Part shown: positions 1 through 5,490 of the stretch, in pieces | Layout of the letters: every line of letters starts with the position of its first letter | Position numbering within the stretch: the stretch's first letter is position 1 | From: an uncultured Chlorobiota bacterium | Lineage (GTDB): Bacteria > Bacteroidota > Kapaibacteriia > OLB7 | Assembly: GCA_946481475.1 (NCBI GenBank) | Contig: CAMLOB010000313.1 | Coordinates: 1-5,551 of the forward strand | DNA length: 5,551 bases | Reading direction: 5' to 3' | Position numbers and translations under genes: made by a program | Notes under the pieces: model-generated | The model's input: only the letters and a program-made list of their open reading frames with translations | Database searches by the model: none | What the model was told of the DNA's origin: nothing

Positions 1-425
1 TGTGCGGCAACCTCTTCGGCATCGTTGATCTGATCGGAGATATGAGCTCCGTCGACAAGCGTCAGGACGCCGTCGAGGTGGAAGCTGTCGCCGTGGTCGG
101 GGTGTCGGAGAATCGAGAGAACAACCGCCGACGGATCGGCGATGCCGGTCGTCTCGATCAGCAGATGATCGGGGGGCTCATCCATCCCGGCGATCTCCTC
201 AAGTGCGGCAAGAAAATCGTCGTTGACTGCGCAGCAGAGACATCCGTTGCTCAACTCGTAGAGTCCGAATTCCGCACCGACCACCAGTTCTCCGTCGATG
301 CCGATCTCTCCGAACTCGTTCTGGATCACGGCGATCCGCAGACCGTGATCGCCGGAAAGTATCCGGTTCAGCAGCGTCGTCTTGCCGGAGCCGAGCCAGC
401 CGGTGATGATGGTCACAGGAAGCAT
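1..425 (-). CDS. CobW/COG0523-family GTPase, N-terminal part (runs off left edge)
   Basis: This is a G3E-class P-loop GTPase of the CobW/COG0523 type. Family members act as metallochaperones (zinc, cobalt, iron or nitrile-hydratase metal insertion). Only the first 141 codons are in the window. What is seen: the chain opens [20 protein letters not shown], with the Walker A loop GWLGSGKTT at residues 9-17. The family's metal-binding GCxCC motif follows as GCLCC at 61-65. An ETTG motif lies at 91-94 and LVDGAH at 123-128, the usual Walker B and VDA-like positions. ATG at 425 is chosen because family members begin a few residues before the P-loop. The frame stays open upstream, but no better start is visible. 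There is no clear ribosome binding site. It lies 93 bases after the 92-residue gene on the same strand and may share its transcript. The substrate metal cannot be told from this part; the C-terminal domain is missing from the window. Confidence 0.93.
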   Translation of the reverse strand, partial: MLPVTIITGWLGSGKTTLLNRILSGDHGLRIAVIQNEFGEIGIDGELVVGAEFGLYELSNGCLCCAVNDDFLAALEEIAGMDEPPDHLLIETTGIADPSAVVLSILRHPDHGDSFHLDGVLTLVDGAHISDQINDAEEVAA

Positions 426-518
426 GAGGGGAGTGTACGGTCTGAAGTCCGGAATGCAAAGAGGGAAGGGGAAACAATGTGTCGACGATCGGGTTCAGGC
501 CGACCGTATCGGGACGGC

Positions 519-797
519 TTACGTTCTGAACGTCCAGACCGCGAGGAAATCGGGATCGCGGATAATCTCCAGTGTCGAGTGAATGGTATAGTCTCCCGGT
601 TCGGCCGGTTGCAGCGCGTTGGGATAGGGGGGCATCGTGAAGAGTTCGCCGTTCCGCAGCCGGATGATAATTCCTTCGTCATCATCGATCCGCTCGATCG
701 TGCCGAAGACCTGTCTCCGCTCCACGACTTCATTCGCGGCATCAACCCAGCTTGCGCCGATCAGGACGGTCTTGTTGAGATAGTCGGAATGGCTCAT
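519..797 (-). CDS. conserved-looking small soluble protein, function unknown (92 aa)
   Basis: I do not recognise a named family. The protein is 92 residues, soluble, acidic in the middle, with no signal peptide, membrane segment or cysteine pair. It alternates short beta-type stretches (KTVLIGASWVD near residues 9-19, VFGTIERID near 30-38, GIIIRLRNGELFTMPP near 42-57) and ends with a PGDYTI...RDPDF...W pattern. That suggests a small beta-barrel fold of the SH3-like kind, which is inference. Reasons to think it is real: the composition is protein-like, the competing frames read as low-complexity arginine/serine text, and it sits between genes on the same strand. It lies downstream of paaD across a 194-base repeat-containing spacer and 93 bases ahead of the CobW-type GTPase. 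No Shine-Dalgarno sequence is visible before ATG 797. Confidence 0.75.
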   Translation of the reverse strand: MSHSDYLNKTVLIGASWVDAANEVVERRQVFGTIERIDDDEGIIIRLRNGELFTMPPYPNALQPAEPGDYTIHSTLEIIRDPDFLAVWTFRT

Positions 798-819
798 GAA
801 ATTTGCGAATGATGAAGTT

Positions 820-972
820 CGATTTTCGATTTGCAGTTTCCGTGGACATCCGTTTCATCCGTCCGATCCGTGTACCATTTGCGGGATGGTGTCGACAATC
901 GTACACGGATGACACGGATCGGCACGGATTCAATCATTCGACATTCGAAAATCGACATTCGAAATTCTGAGA
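820..972 (+). repeat. palindromic intergenic repeat, copy 1
   Basis: This spacer between paaD and the 92-residue gene holds an imperfect long palindrome. The outer arms are CGATTTTCGA (820-829) and TCGAAAATCG (945-954). The inner arms are CCGATCCGTGT (863-873) and ACACGGATCGG (912-922); an alternative inner pair is ATCCGTGTAC (866-875) with GTACACGGAT (901-910). It also holds a 9-base tandem, ACACGGATG, ACACGGATC, GGCACGGAT (903-929), and a 14-base tandem, CGACATTCGAAAAT then CGACATTCGAAATT (939-966). A diverged copy in the opposite orientation lies at 4450-4578. No protein is likely here; the short open frames across it are products of the repeat. Role unknown; it looks like a dispersed intergenic element of the REP or MITE kind. 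Confidence 0.72.
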
Positions 973-991
973 GGGGCAACGTTTTTGCCCC
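973..991 (-). terminator. hairpin abutting the paaD stop codon
   Basis: Read on the minus strand, GGGGCAA (991-985), a five-base loop and TTGCCCC (979-973) form a perfect 7-bp, GC-rich stem. It begins on the base after the paaD TAG codon. This is the natural place for the end of the paaBCD transcript. The following bases on the minus strand (TCTCAGAATTT) do not make a proper U-tract, so termination could be weak or the hairpin may only protect the 3' end. The downstream small gene and GTPase could then be reached by read-through. Confidence 0.5.
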
Positions 992-1480
992 CTACAGCGG
1001 TTTGAACGCCTCGAACGCCTCGCCGCAATCCCGGCAGTAGTGGAGCGATCGGCAGAGGGTCGGACCGAACGGCGATTTCAGATCGGTGTTCCGGCTGCCG
1101 CAGTTCGGACAGGGCATATCGTTCAAAACGTCGAGCTGCAGGGCACCCTCGAATTCCGGAGGTGGGGCAAGTCCGTGTTTTGCCAGTCCCTTTCTTCCCT
1201 CCTCGGTCAGCCGGTTCGTGCTCCAGGCTTCGTCCAGATTCATCTCCACTTCCACCCGGTCGAACTCCATCTCCTCCAGCCGCTCCCGCACCTGATTCTG
1301 CATATAGTCCATCGCCGGGCACCCGGCGAAGGTCGGCGTCATCTTTACACGGACAACGTTTTCATCGGTGATCTCCACGTGCGTGATCACGCCGAGATCG
1401 ACCAGAGAAACGGTCGGTATCTCCGGATCCATCACCTCTTTCAAGGCATCCCATATATCGTCAACTGTCGGCACGGTCAT
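992..1480 (-). CDS. paaD: phenylacetate-CoA epoxidase maturation protein PaaD (MIP18/DUF59 family with zinc ribbon)
   Basis: PaaD (PaaJ in an older scheme) is needed for phenylacetyl-CoA epoxidase activity. It is related to SufT/MIP18 Fe-S assembly factors, so the accepted idea is cofactor maturation rather than catalysis. In this 162-residue protein the DUF59 domain spans about residues 5-100, with the family segments MDPEIPTVSLVDLGVI (17-32) and TPTFAGCPA (48-56) holding the conserved Cys54. The C-terminal zinc ribbon has CPNCGS at 124-129 and CRDCGEAF at 149-156, giving Cys124, Cys127, Cys149 and Cys152, plus Cys143. It ends FKPL, as expected for the family. Length is normal. It follows paaC after 119 bases, an unusually wide gap for this pair. 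An AAGAGG stretch lies only two bases before ATG 1480, so the start is supported mostly by homology. Confidence 0.96.
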   Translation of the reverse strand: MTVPTVDDIWDALKEVMDPEIPTVSLVDLGVITHVEITDENVVRVKMTPTFAGCPAMDYMQNQVRERLEEMEFDRVEVEMNLDEAWSTNRLTEEGRKGLAKHGLAPPPEFEGALQLDVLNDMPCPNCGSRNTDLKSPFGPTLCRSLHYCRDCGEAFEAFKPL

Positions 1481-1487
1481 ATCCTCT

Positions 1488-1507
1488 TCTCATCAATTGC
1501 GATGAGA
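1488..1507 (-). promoter_or_regulatory. small hairpin in the paaD leader
   Basis: On the minus strand, TCTCATC (1507-1501) pairs with GATGAGA (1494-1488) around the loop GCAATT, a perfect 7-bp stem. Its 3' side ends seven bases before the paaD start and touches the purine run GAGAAGAGG that would serve as the ribosome binding site. It could hide or space that site. This is inference from sequence; the stem is short and AU/GC mixed. Confidence 0.35.
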
Positions 1508-1513
1508 CGCAAC

Positions 1514-1547
1514 ATCTCTATCTCTATCTCTTTATCTCTATCTCTTT
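1514..1547. repeat. hexanucleotide microsatellite (ATCTCT)5 between paaC and paaD
   Basis: Five ATCTCT units are seen: 1514-1519, 1520-1525, 1526-1531, then a TT interruption, then 1534-1539 and 1540-1545, followed by TT. In the paaD leader mRNA this reads as a purine-rich AGAGAU run about 34-67 bases before the start codon. It lies in the only wide gap of the paaBCD group. Such hexamer tracts can gain or lose units by slippage. The rest of the 1481-1599 spacer shows no gene. Confidence 0.85.
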
Positions 1548-1599
1548 CAATTCCACTTCGTTCTTCTCCCTCTTCAACGGCCCGGGTGCAACCGCAGCA

Positions 1600-2397
1600 T
1601 CACCACTCAGCTTCGGGATCGATCCGGAAGACCTCGGTCATCTCCGTCAGCAGAGGCTGGAGATGTTCGGTGTGGTATCCCTTTCGTCCTCCGTAGATCG
1701 GCCGGATATCGTTCGACTCCGGCAGGGTCAGTCCGGCCTCGTTCAGGATCGCCCTCAATGCCTCCAGCCACTTCTCGCGCAGAACATCTTCTCCGGCATA
1801 GATTTCGGCCACCTTCAGTTCCTCCTCCCCTTCGGCCGGCTCGAACATACCGAGCGCCAGGGGCCAGGCCTCGTTCAGCGCCGTCTGCATCCGCGCCCTG
1901 CTCTCCTCGTTCCCTTTTGCTCCCAACTGCGTCACCCACGTGACGGCATGGAAGAGATGGTACTTGATTTCCCCCTTTACTTTGCGGGCCACTTTTGCCA
2001 GCGGCTCGAAGGCCGACTTCTCCAGCATCTCGTAGCGAAGTTGTTCGGCCAGATCAAACAGGAGATGGCGCATCAGACTGAAGCTGTAATCCCCGATCGG
2101 CAACTCCACGAAGTGGCAGCAGGTAAAATCCTTTTCGTCGCGGGTAAAGGCGATCGTGTCGGGATCGGCCTCGCCGAACTGCCGGTGGAGAATCGAATAG
2201 AGGGCCTGACTGTGTCCGAGCTTGTCCTGAGCAATCGAACTGAAGGCGATGTCCTCTTCGAGAATCGGTCCCAGTCCGGTCCACTCGGAATTCCGGTGGG
2301 CGATAATCAGTTCATCGTCGGCCAACCGGTAGAGGAAGGACCGCAAAGCATTGCTCAGCTGGTAGCTGAAGATCATGATCGACTGTCCGTTATCCAT
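1600..2397 (-). CDS. paaC: 1,2-phenylacetyl-CoA epoxidase, subunit PaaC
   Basis: PaaC is the ferritin-like, structural partner of PaaA in the multicomponent epoxidase that forms 1,2-epoxyphenylacetyl-CoA in the cytoplasm. The 265-residue chain shows the family blocks LADDELIIAHRNSEW (25-39), GPILEEDIAFSSIAQDKLGH (43-62), AFTRDEKDF (83-91), VELPIGDYS (97-105) and GEIKYHLFH (142-150). The C-terminal part ends near YGGRKGYHTEHLQPLL, also typical. Its ATG at 2397 overlaps the end of paaB by eight bases, which points to translational coupling. A second in-frame ATG at residue 8 (base 2376) begins MIFSYQ and is a possible alternative start. Length is close to the family norm. There is no sign of damage. 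Confidence 0.97.
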   Translation of the reverse strand: MDNGQSIMIFSYQLSNALRSFLYRLADDELIIAHRNSEWTGLGPILEEDIAFSSIAQDKLGHSQALYSILHRQFGEADPDTIAFTRDEKDFTCCHFVELPIGDYSFSLMRHLLFDLAEQLRYEMLEKSAFEPLAKVARKVKGEIKYHLFHAVTWVTQLGAKGNEESRARMQTALNEAWPLALGMFEPAEGEEELKVAEIYAGEDVLREKWLEALRAILNEAGLTLPESNDIRPIYGGRKGYHTEHLQPLLTEMTEVFRIDPEAEW

Positions 2398-2779
2398 TCG
2401 AGGCGGCCTCCTGTCCTTTCTTCCAGGCTTTCAGTTTTGTTCCGACGCGATAGCCCTTTGCTTCGCGGTAATCCTTCTCCGGCGTCGTCTCGAAGACATC
2501 GGCATCCTCGACGCTGATCGTCATGATCGCCGAGGTGGGAACCACCCAGATCGCCACGGTTCGCGAGCGGCGTCCGTACTGTTCCTTGGCCATCACCAGC
2601 GCAAGCTCCGTGTTCGGAGCGTGAAGCGAACCGACGTGCGTCGGCTGCATCCCCCGCTTCTCCTGGTGGAAGACCTCGTATGTCTCGTGCTGATCGAGCG
2701 GTTTCAGCGGTTCGAACTGTTGATTCTCCGCCGGTATCTCCAGACGCGTGACGCGCGGATCAAGGGATTTGATAATCAT
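2390..2779 (-). CDS. paaB: 1,2-phenylacetyl-CoA epoxidase, subunit PaaB
   Basis: PaaB is the small subunit that bridges PaaA-PaaC heterodimers in the epoxidase. The family core is plain: YEVFHQEKRG (34-43), HVGSLHAPNTELAL (48-61), AKEQYGRR (64-71) and VAIWVVPTSAI (75-85). At 129 residues it is longer than the roughly 95-residue enterobacterial form. The extra length is an N-terminal stretch of about 30 residues (LDPRVTRLEIP near 6-16) and a basic C-terminal tail. From memory, similar long forms occur in Bacteroidota. It overlaps paaC by eight bases downstream. Upstream, no Shine-Dalgarno sequence precedes ATG 2779; instead a CTTTGAGC-type tandem repeat ends about ten bases before the start. 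The 432-base gap to paaA is unusual for these genes. Confidence 0.96.
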   Translation of the reverse strand: MIIKSLDPRVTRLEIPAENQQFEPLKPLDQHETYEVFHQEKRGMQPTHVGSLHAPNTELALVMAKEQYGRRSRTVAIWVVPTSAIMTISVEDADVFETTPEKDYREAKGYRVGTKLKAWKKGQEAASNG

Positions 2780-2789
2780 GTGTCGGTAC

Positions 2790-2860
2790 GTTTGAGCTTT
2801 GAGTAGTCGGCTTTGAGCTTTGAGCGGTCAGCTTTGAGCGGTCGGCTTTAAGCTTTCGGT
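2790..2860. repeat. degenerate tandem repeat built on CTTTGAGC, just upstream of paaB
   Basis: The words TTTGAGC, TTTGAG, GTCGGCTTTGAGC, TTTGAGCGGTCAG, CTTTGAGCGGTCGG and CTTTAAGCTTTCGGT follow one another. The unit is variably about 7-17 bases, made of CTTTGAG plus C or a GGTCGG/AGTCGG linker. On the coding strand of paaB it reads as CTCAAAGC units and ends about ten bases before the paaB ATG, so it forms the 5' leader. No open frame of interest crosses it. I have an impression of similar low-complexity intergenic tracts in other FCB-group genomes, but cannot confirm that here. Function unknown. Confidence 0.75.
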
Positions 2861-3151
2861 CATCAGTAGTGTGGGTGCGATTTCAATCTGAGCACGCTGT
2901 AAATACACTCGTTCGCCGTGGCCGGCAGGGGTCCGACTTCCGAATGAGATGTACATCGGAAATCACCTGCGAATAATCGGCCGTCTGTTGCCCTTGATGA
3001 TCGCTTCCGTCCGGGTCCCGAAACGCCCCACAGAGTCTTCCTCCGGCAATGATACACCGAAATCTCCCCTCCAAGCCATGACATTCGTCAGGAATCCCCC
3101 CCTTCGCACCCTCTACCCCTCGTCCCCCTTCCCCCCCGATCAATCAACGGA
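2861..3151. other. unassigned non-coding block between the paaA terminator and the paaB leader
   Basis: About 290 bases without a convincing gene. The open frames present on either strand (73 and 86 codons on minus, part of a 234-codon frame on plus) lack recognisable motifs and read as arginine/serine/proline-rich chance frames. Local structure includes the palindrome GATGTACATC (2948-2957) inside a TTCCGA...TCGGAA stem (2938-2943 with 2956-2961), and a long pyrimidine-rich plus-strand run near 3100-3138. No Bacteroidota-type promoter for paaB was found by eye. The block could be inserted repeat DNA, a decayed gene or a structured leader; the sequence alone does not decide. Confidence 0.45.
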
Positions 3152-3186
3152 AAAGGATCGGTCCTCCCCGGGAGGAACGATCCTTT
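3152..3186 (-). terminator. strong hairpin terminator candidate downstream of paaA
   Basis: AAAGGATCG (3152-3160) pairs with CGATCCTTT (3178-3186). After one G/A mismatch the stem goes on with TCCTCC (3162-3167) and GGAGGA (3171-3176) around a three-base loop. The 15 pairs form a very stable hairpin starting 25 bases after the paaA stop. On the minus strand it is followed by TTTTCCGTT counting the last stem bases, a modest U-run. The stem has A's on one flank and T's on the other in both directions, so it could work either way. It implies that paaA is at least partly uncoupled from paaBCD. Confidence 0.8.
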
Positions 3187-3211
3187 CTCGTCTGCTGCAA
3201 TCTTATCCTTC

Positions 3212-4198
3212 TCATGCCAGCGGCACGGTATACTTCGCCGTCGGTCGTGCCAGGGCTTCGCGCACCCAGCGCCCCTGTTCCTCGGCCATCTTCCGGACGG
3301 CGAGTCGCTCCCTGTTGCAGGGTCCGTCCCCCTTGATCACCCGGAAGAACTCGTCCCAGTCCGGCTCGGTAAACTCCCAGACGCCGGTCTTCTCATCCTT
3401 CCGCAGATTCGGGTCGGGGACCGTCAGTCCAAGCTCCCAGATCTTCGGAACGTACGTGTCCAGAAACTCCTGCCGCATCTCGTCGTTGGTCGCCATCTTC
3501 ACTTTCCAGCGGACGAGTTTGTCGGTGTGGACGGAGACCTTGTCGGGTGGGCCGTGGAAGTGCATGATCGGCTCCCACCAGCGATTGAGCGCCTCCTGCA
3601 GCATCTCGCGTTGTGCCGGGGTACCGGTGGCGAGCGTCACGACGTTATCGTAGCCGTACTTCAGGTGGAACGACTCCTCGGCGCAGATCCGGTCGAGTGC
3701 CCGGCAGTAGGGTCCGTAGGAGCCCTTCGCGTTCGTCACCTGATTGATGATCGCCCCGGCATCGATCAGCCAGGCGATCACGGCGGTATCGGCCCAGGTC
3801 AGCGCCGGATAGTTGAAGACGTTGGAATATTTTGATTTGCCGCTGAGAAGATCGTTGATCATCTCCTCGCGTGATTTGCCGAGCGTCTCGGCCGCGCTGT
3901 AGAGGAGCTGTGCATGCCCCACCTCGTCCTGCACCTTCGCCATCAGGGCCATCTTGCGACGGAAGCCCGGAGCCCGCGTGATCCAGGTCCCCTCCGGAAG
4001 CGCACCGATAATCTCCGAATGGGCATGCTGCTCGATCATCCGGATCAACTGCCGCCGGTATTCGGCCGGCATCCAGTCGTGCGGTTCGATCTTCTCCCCC
4101 CGATCGATCTTCGCCTCGAACTCCGCCAGAAGCTGCGGATCCTCCTCGGGCATCTCGTAATTCTTCGGTGCGTCGCTGACGGAAATGTTGCCGTACAT
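3212..4198 (-). CDS. paaA: 1,2-phenylacetyl-CoA epoxidase, catalytic diiron subunit PaaA
   Basis: PaaA carries the carboxylate-bridged diiron centre that epoxidises the ring of phenylacetyl-CoA using O2 and electrons from PaaE. The 328-residue chain has a ferritin-like four-helix core. Visible ligand motifs are HSEIIG with Glu62, QDEVGH with Glu92 and His95 (ExxH), and AEESFH with Glu174/Glu175 and His178. Asp146 in WLIDAG sits where the remaining ligand is expected. Family signatures [20 protein letters not shown] (72-91) and [10 protein letters not shown] (98-107) are intact. Start ATG 4198 is backed by GAGGAA six bases upstream. The length is slightly above the E. coli form because of an N-terminal extension. 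A candidate promoter lies about 130 bases upstream and a strong hairpin follows the stop. The usual next gene, paaB, begins 432 bases further on. Confidence 0.98.
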   Translation of the reverse strand: MYGNISVSDAPKNYEMPEEDPQLLAEFEAKIDRGEKIEPHDWMPAEYRRQLIRMIEQHAHSEIIGALPEGTWITRAPGFRRKMALMAKVQDEVGHAQLLYSAAETLGKSREEMINDLLSGKSKYSNVFNYPALTWADTAVIAWLIDAGAIINQVTNAKGSYGPYCRALDRICAEESFHLKYGYDNVVTLATGTPAQREMLQEALNRWWEPIMHFHGPPDKVSVHTDKLVRWKVKMATNDEMRQEFLDTYVPKIWELGLTVPDPNLRKDEKTGVWEFTEPDWDEFFRVIKGDGPCNRERLAVRKMAEEQGRWVREALARPTAKYTVPLA

Positions 4199-4203
4199 GG
4201 TGC

Positions 4204-4209
4204 TTCCTC
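4204..4209 (-). promoter_or_regulatory. ribosome binding site of paaA
   Basis: GAGGAA on the minus strand lies five bases before the ATG at 4198. It is the only good Shine-Dalgarno sequence among the genes in the window and fixes the paaA start. Confidence 0.75.
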
Positions 4210-4331
4210 ACATCTGTTACTTGGTGGTTGCTTCGGGATGGAACGCCTGAAGGGACGATTCGACGGAAGGACGCATTGTCTTTGCAGACATCTCCTTTCC
4301 AACCGAAACCCTTCTCACCCGCAAGCAGACG

Positions 4332-4362
4332 TAAAGATAGGAGTCAACGCAGACATGGACAA
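4332..4362 (-). promoter_or_regulatory. candidate Bacteroidota-type promoter for paaA
   Basis: On the minus strand TTG (4362-4360), a 20-base spacer and TATCTTTA (4339-4332) match the TTG, 19-21, TAnnTTTG pattern in all but the last base. The predicted transcript would start near 4325 and carry a leader of about 125 bases. The leader holds a small hairpin, TGTCT (4290-4286 region) with a GCAA loop and AGACA (4281-4277). I saw no clear operator for a PaaR-like repressor. Found by eye, so a chance match is possible. Confidence 0.45.
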
Positions 4363-4449
4363 TGCGGGGGGTGAAAAGGAACGTGAAGAGGGGGGAATGT
4401 CGATTGACGAGTTGCGATCGGCGAATGATCCGAATCGGTACTGATACAT

Positions 4450-4578
4450 TCTCGGAATTGCGAATGCCGATTTTTGATTGGCGAATGATCGGCTCCATGC
4501 CGATCCGTTCAACCCGTGCCATCCGTGTACCGTTTCCGACAGTCTCCCGTCAGGTGGCACAGGGGACGGATGTTCACG
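4450..4578 (-). repeat. palindromic intergenic repeat, copy 2 (opposite orientation to copy 1)
   Basis: Read on the minus strand this follows copy 1 in order: CGTGAACATCCGT (4578-4566; CGTGGACATCCGT in copy 1), a GGGA...TCG stretch, GTACACGGATGGCACGG (GTACACGGATGACACGG in copy 1), ACGGATCGGCATGGA, ATCATTCG, AAAATCGGCATTCG and AATTCCGAGA. About ten bases of the left inner arm are missing relative to copy 1, and several point changes have accumulated. The neighbouring bases 4199-4449 and 4579-4663 hold the paaA leader and unassigned spacer without a gene. Confidence 0.7.
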
Positions 4579-4663
4579 GATTCGGGAAGAAGTCGGGACA
4601 GCAGGTATCGACCGACATCAGGAAGCTGATCGATTACGAAGTACGCAGGATCCGACCGTTCTC

Positions 4664-5251
4664 CTACACGGCATCTTCCACTCTCTGCCCTCGCTCCTCT
4701 TCCTTCCCCCCTATCCATCTCCTCAACGGCTGGACAACCGACGAGAGGAAATCAGCCCGTACAGGTATTCTGCCCGCCAGACTGATATTCTCCTCCCCTT
4801 CATCGGGGAAACGCCGGTTCAGCTTCTCAAATACTCCGGTCGTCTGCACCAGATGAAACAGAAACCAGCCGACGAAAAAGAGGAAGGGGAACGTTCCGAG
4901 GAACGTGATGAAATTGTAGTTCACCAGACTGAAGAAGAGCCACCAGGAGGCCAGAACCGAACCGGCACCGATGGTCGTCGCCGGCAACCATGAATCGGTC
5001 CGGCGCCAGCGAAACGCAAGGCAGAGACAGAGAATCCCCCCGAGACCGAGAAGTTTCGGGGCGACGTTCGCCTCCTGGATCGGTCCCAGAAAGACCAGAA
5101 GCCCCAGAATCGAGGGGGCATGTCCGAAAAAGATAAAGCCGAAGAGGAACGAGCCCAGCAGGGCTACGCTGATCATGATCCGTTTTTCGAGGACGCGGTA
5201 CGGCACGTGGTCCTCAGCAGAAGTATCGCTATCAGAAGCATGGCTGTTCAT
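4664..5251 (-). CDS. integral membrane protein, four predicted helices, function unknown
   Basis: I do not recognise the family. From ATG 5251 the protein has 195 residues. A hydrophilic, acidic start (1-24) is followed by hydrophobic segments at about 26-43, 66-80, 93-110 and 114-135, with a further short hydrophobic stretch at 46-56. The tail (about 140-195) is charged, with KLNRRFPDEGEEN near its start, and probably cytoplasmic. ATG 5251 is preferred over the in-frame ATG at 5338 because the extra 29 residues read like intergenic sequence, and GAAGAAA precedes 5251. It has no motif linking it to phenylacetate. It is separated from paaA by 465 bases including the repeat copy and the candidate paaA promoter, so it is probably an independent gene. 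Small integral membrane proteins of this sort are common and often uncharacterised. Confidence 0.78.
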   Translation of the reverse strand: MNSHASDSDTSAEDHVPYRVLEKRIMISVALLGSFLFGFIFFGHAPSILGLLVFLGPIQEANVAPKLLGLGGILCLCLAFRWRRTDSWLPATTIGAGSVLASWWLFFSLVNYNFITFLGTFPFLFFVGWFLFHLVQTTGVFEKLNRRFPDEGEENISLAGRIPVRADFLSSVVQPLRRWIGGKEEERGQRVEDAV

Positions 5252-5397
5252 GGTTTCTTCAACAAGGATTAGCATGGATTCATTCAATTGGCGCATGTTC
5301 GGGTTTCTGCAAACGGCAACAAACGGGACCGACGGCAAGTTCCCCGGAATCGGCGGGAATCGATAACGTAAAAAAGATTTTTCCGCAGAAAAGATGG

Positions 5398-5428
5398 TTG
5401 CGGGGATCGACCGAAGAATCTATATTTG
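5398..5428 (+). promoter_or_regulatory. Bacteroidota-type promoter of the tRNA-Asn gene
   Basis: TTG (5398-5400), a spacer of exactly 20 bases, then TATATTTG (5421-5428) match the TTG, 19-21, TAnnTTTG consensus fully. The tRNA starts at 5491, so the primary transcript would have a 5' leader of about 55 bases to be removed by RNase P. This is the best clue to the phylum in the window. Confidence 0.72.
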
Positions 5429-5490
5429 CAGTCCGTTTGACGCCGATCCCCGGTTTCCGAACAATTCGGGCGAATCGTCACGGAAGACAT

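Noticed and set aside
42..812. Long plus-strand frame (256 codons) over the left end
   Set aside because: It is antisense to the CobW-type GTPase, whose P-loop, GCLCC and ETTG motifs are on the minus strand, and to the 92-residue gene. It also runs into the repeat-containing spacer and has no motif.
794..1040. Short frames of 61-69 codons on both strands across repeat copy 1
   Set aside because: They translate the palindromic repeat; similar peptides appear from copy 2 only because the DNA repeats match.
1040..1696. Plus-strand frame of 218 codons
   Set aside because: Antisense to paaD and crosses the microsatellite, giving a serine/isoleucine/leucine run that is a translation of the repeat.
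1663..2517. Plus-strand frame of 284 codons
   Set aside because: Antisense to paaC and the end of paaB, both certain. It arises from the codon bias of the real genes.
2878..2904. CRISPR-like word on the minus strand (CAGATTGAAATCG)
   Set aside because: The GATTGAAA ending resembles some CRISPR repeats, but it occurs once, with no spaced copies and no cas gene.
2863..3143. Possible decayed gene on the minus strand in the paaA-paaB spacer (73 and 86 codon frames)
   Set aside because: Neither frame shows a recognisable domain, and joining the two frames does not produce one. Kept only as an unassigned block.
2949..3653. Plus-strand frame of 234 codons covering the paaA-paaB spacer
   Set aside because: Half of it is antisense to paaA; the other half is proline/serine-rich, crosses the terminator hairpin and shows no domain.
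5252..5338. Upstream in-frame ATG extending the membrane protein by 29 residues
   Set aside because: The extension lacks hydrophobic or signal character and no ribosome site precedes it; ATG 5251 is the better start.
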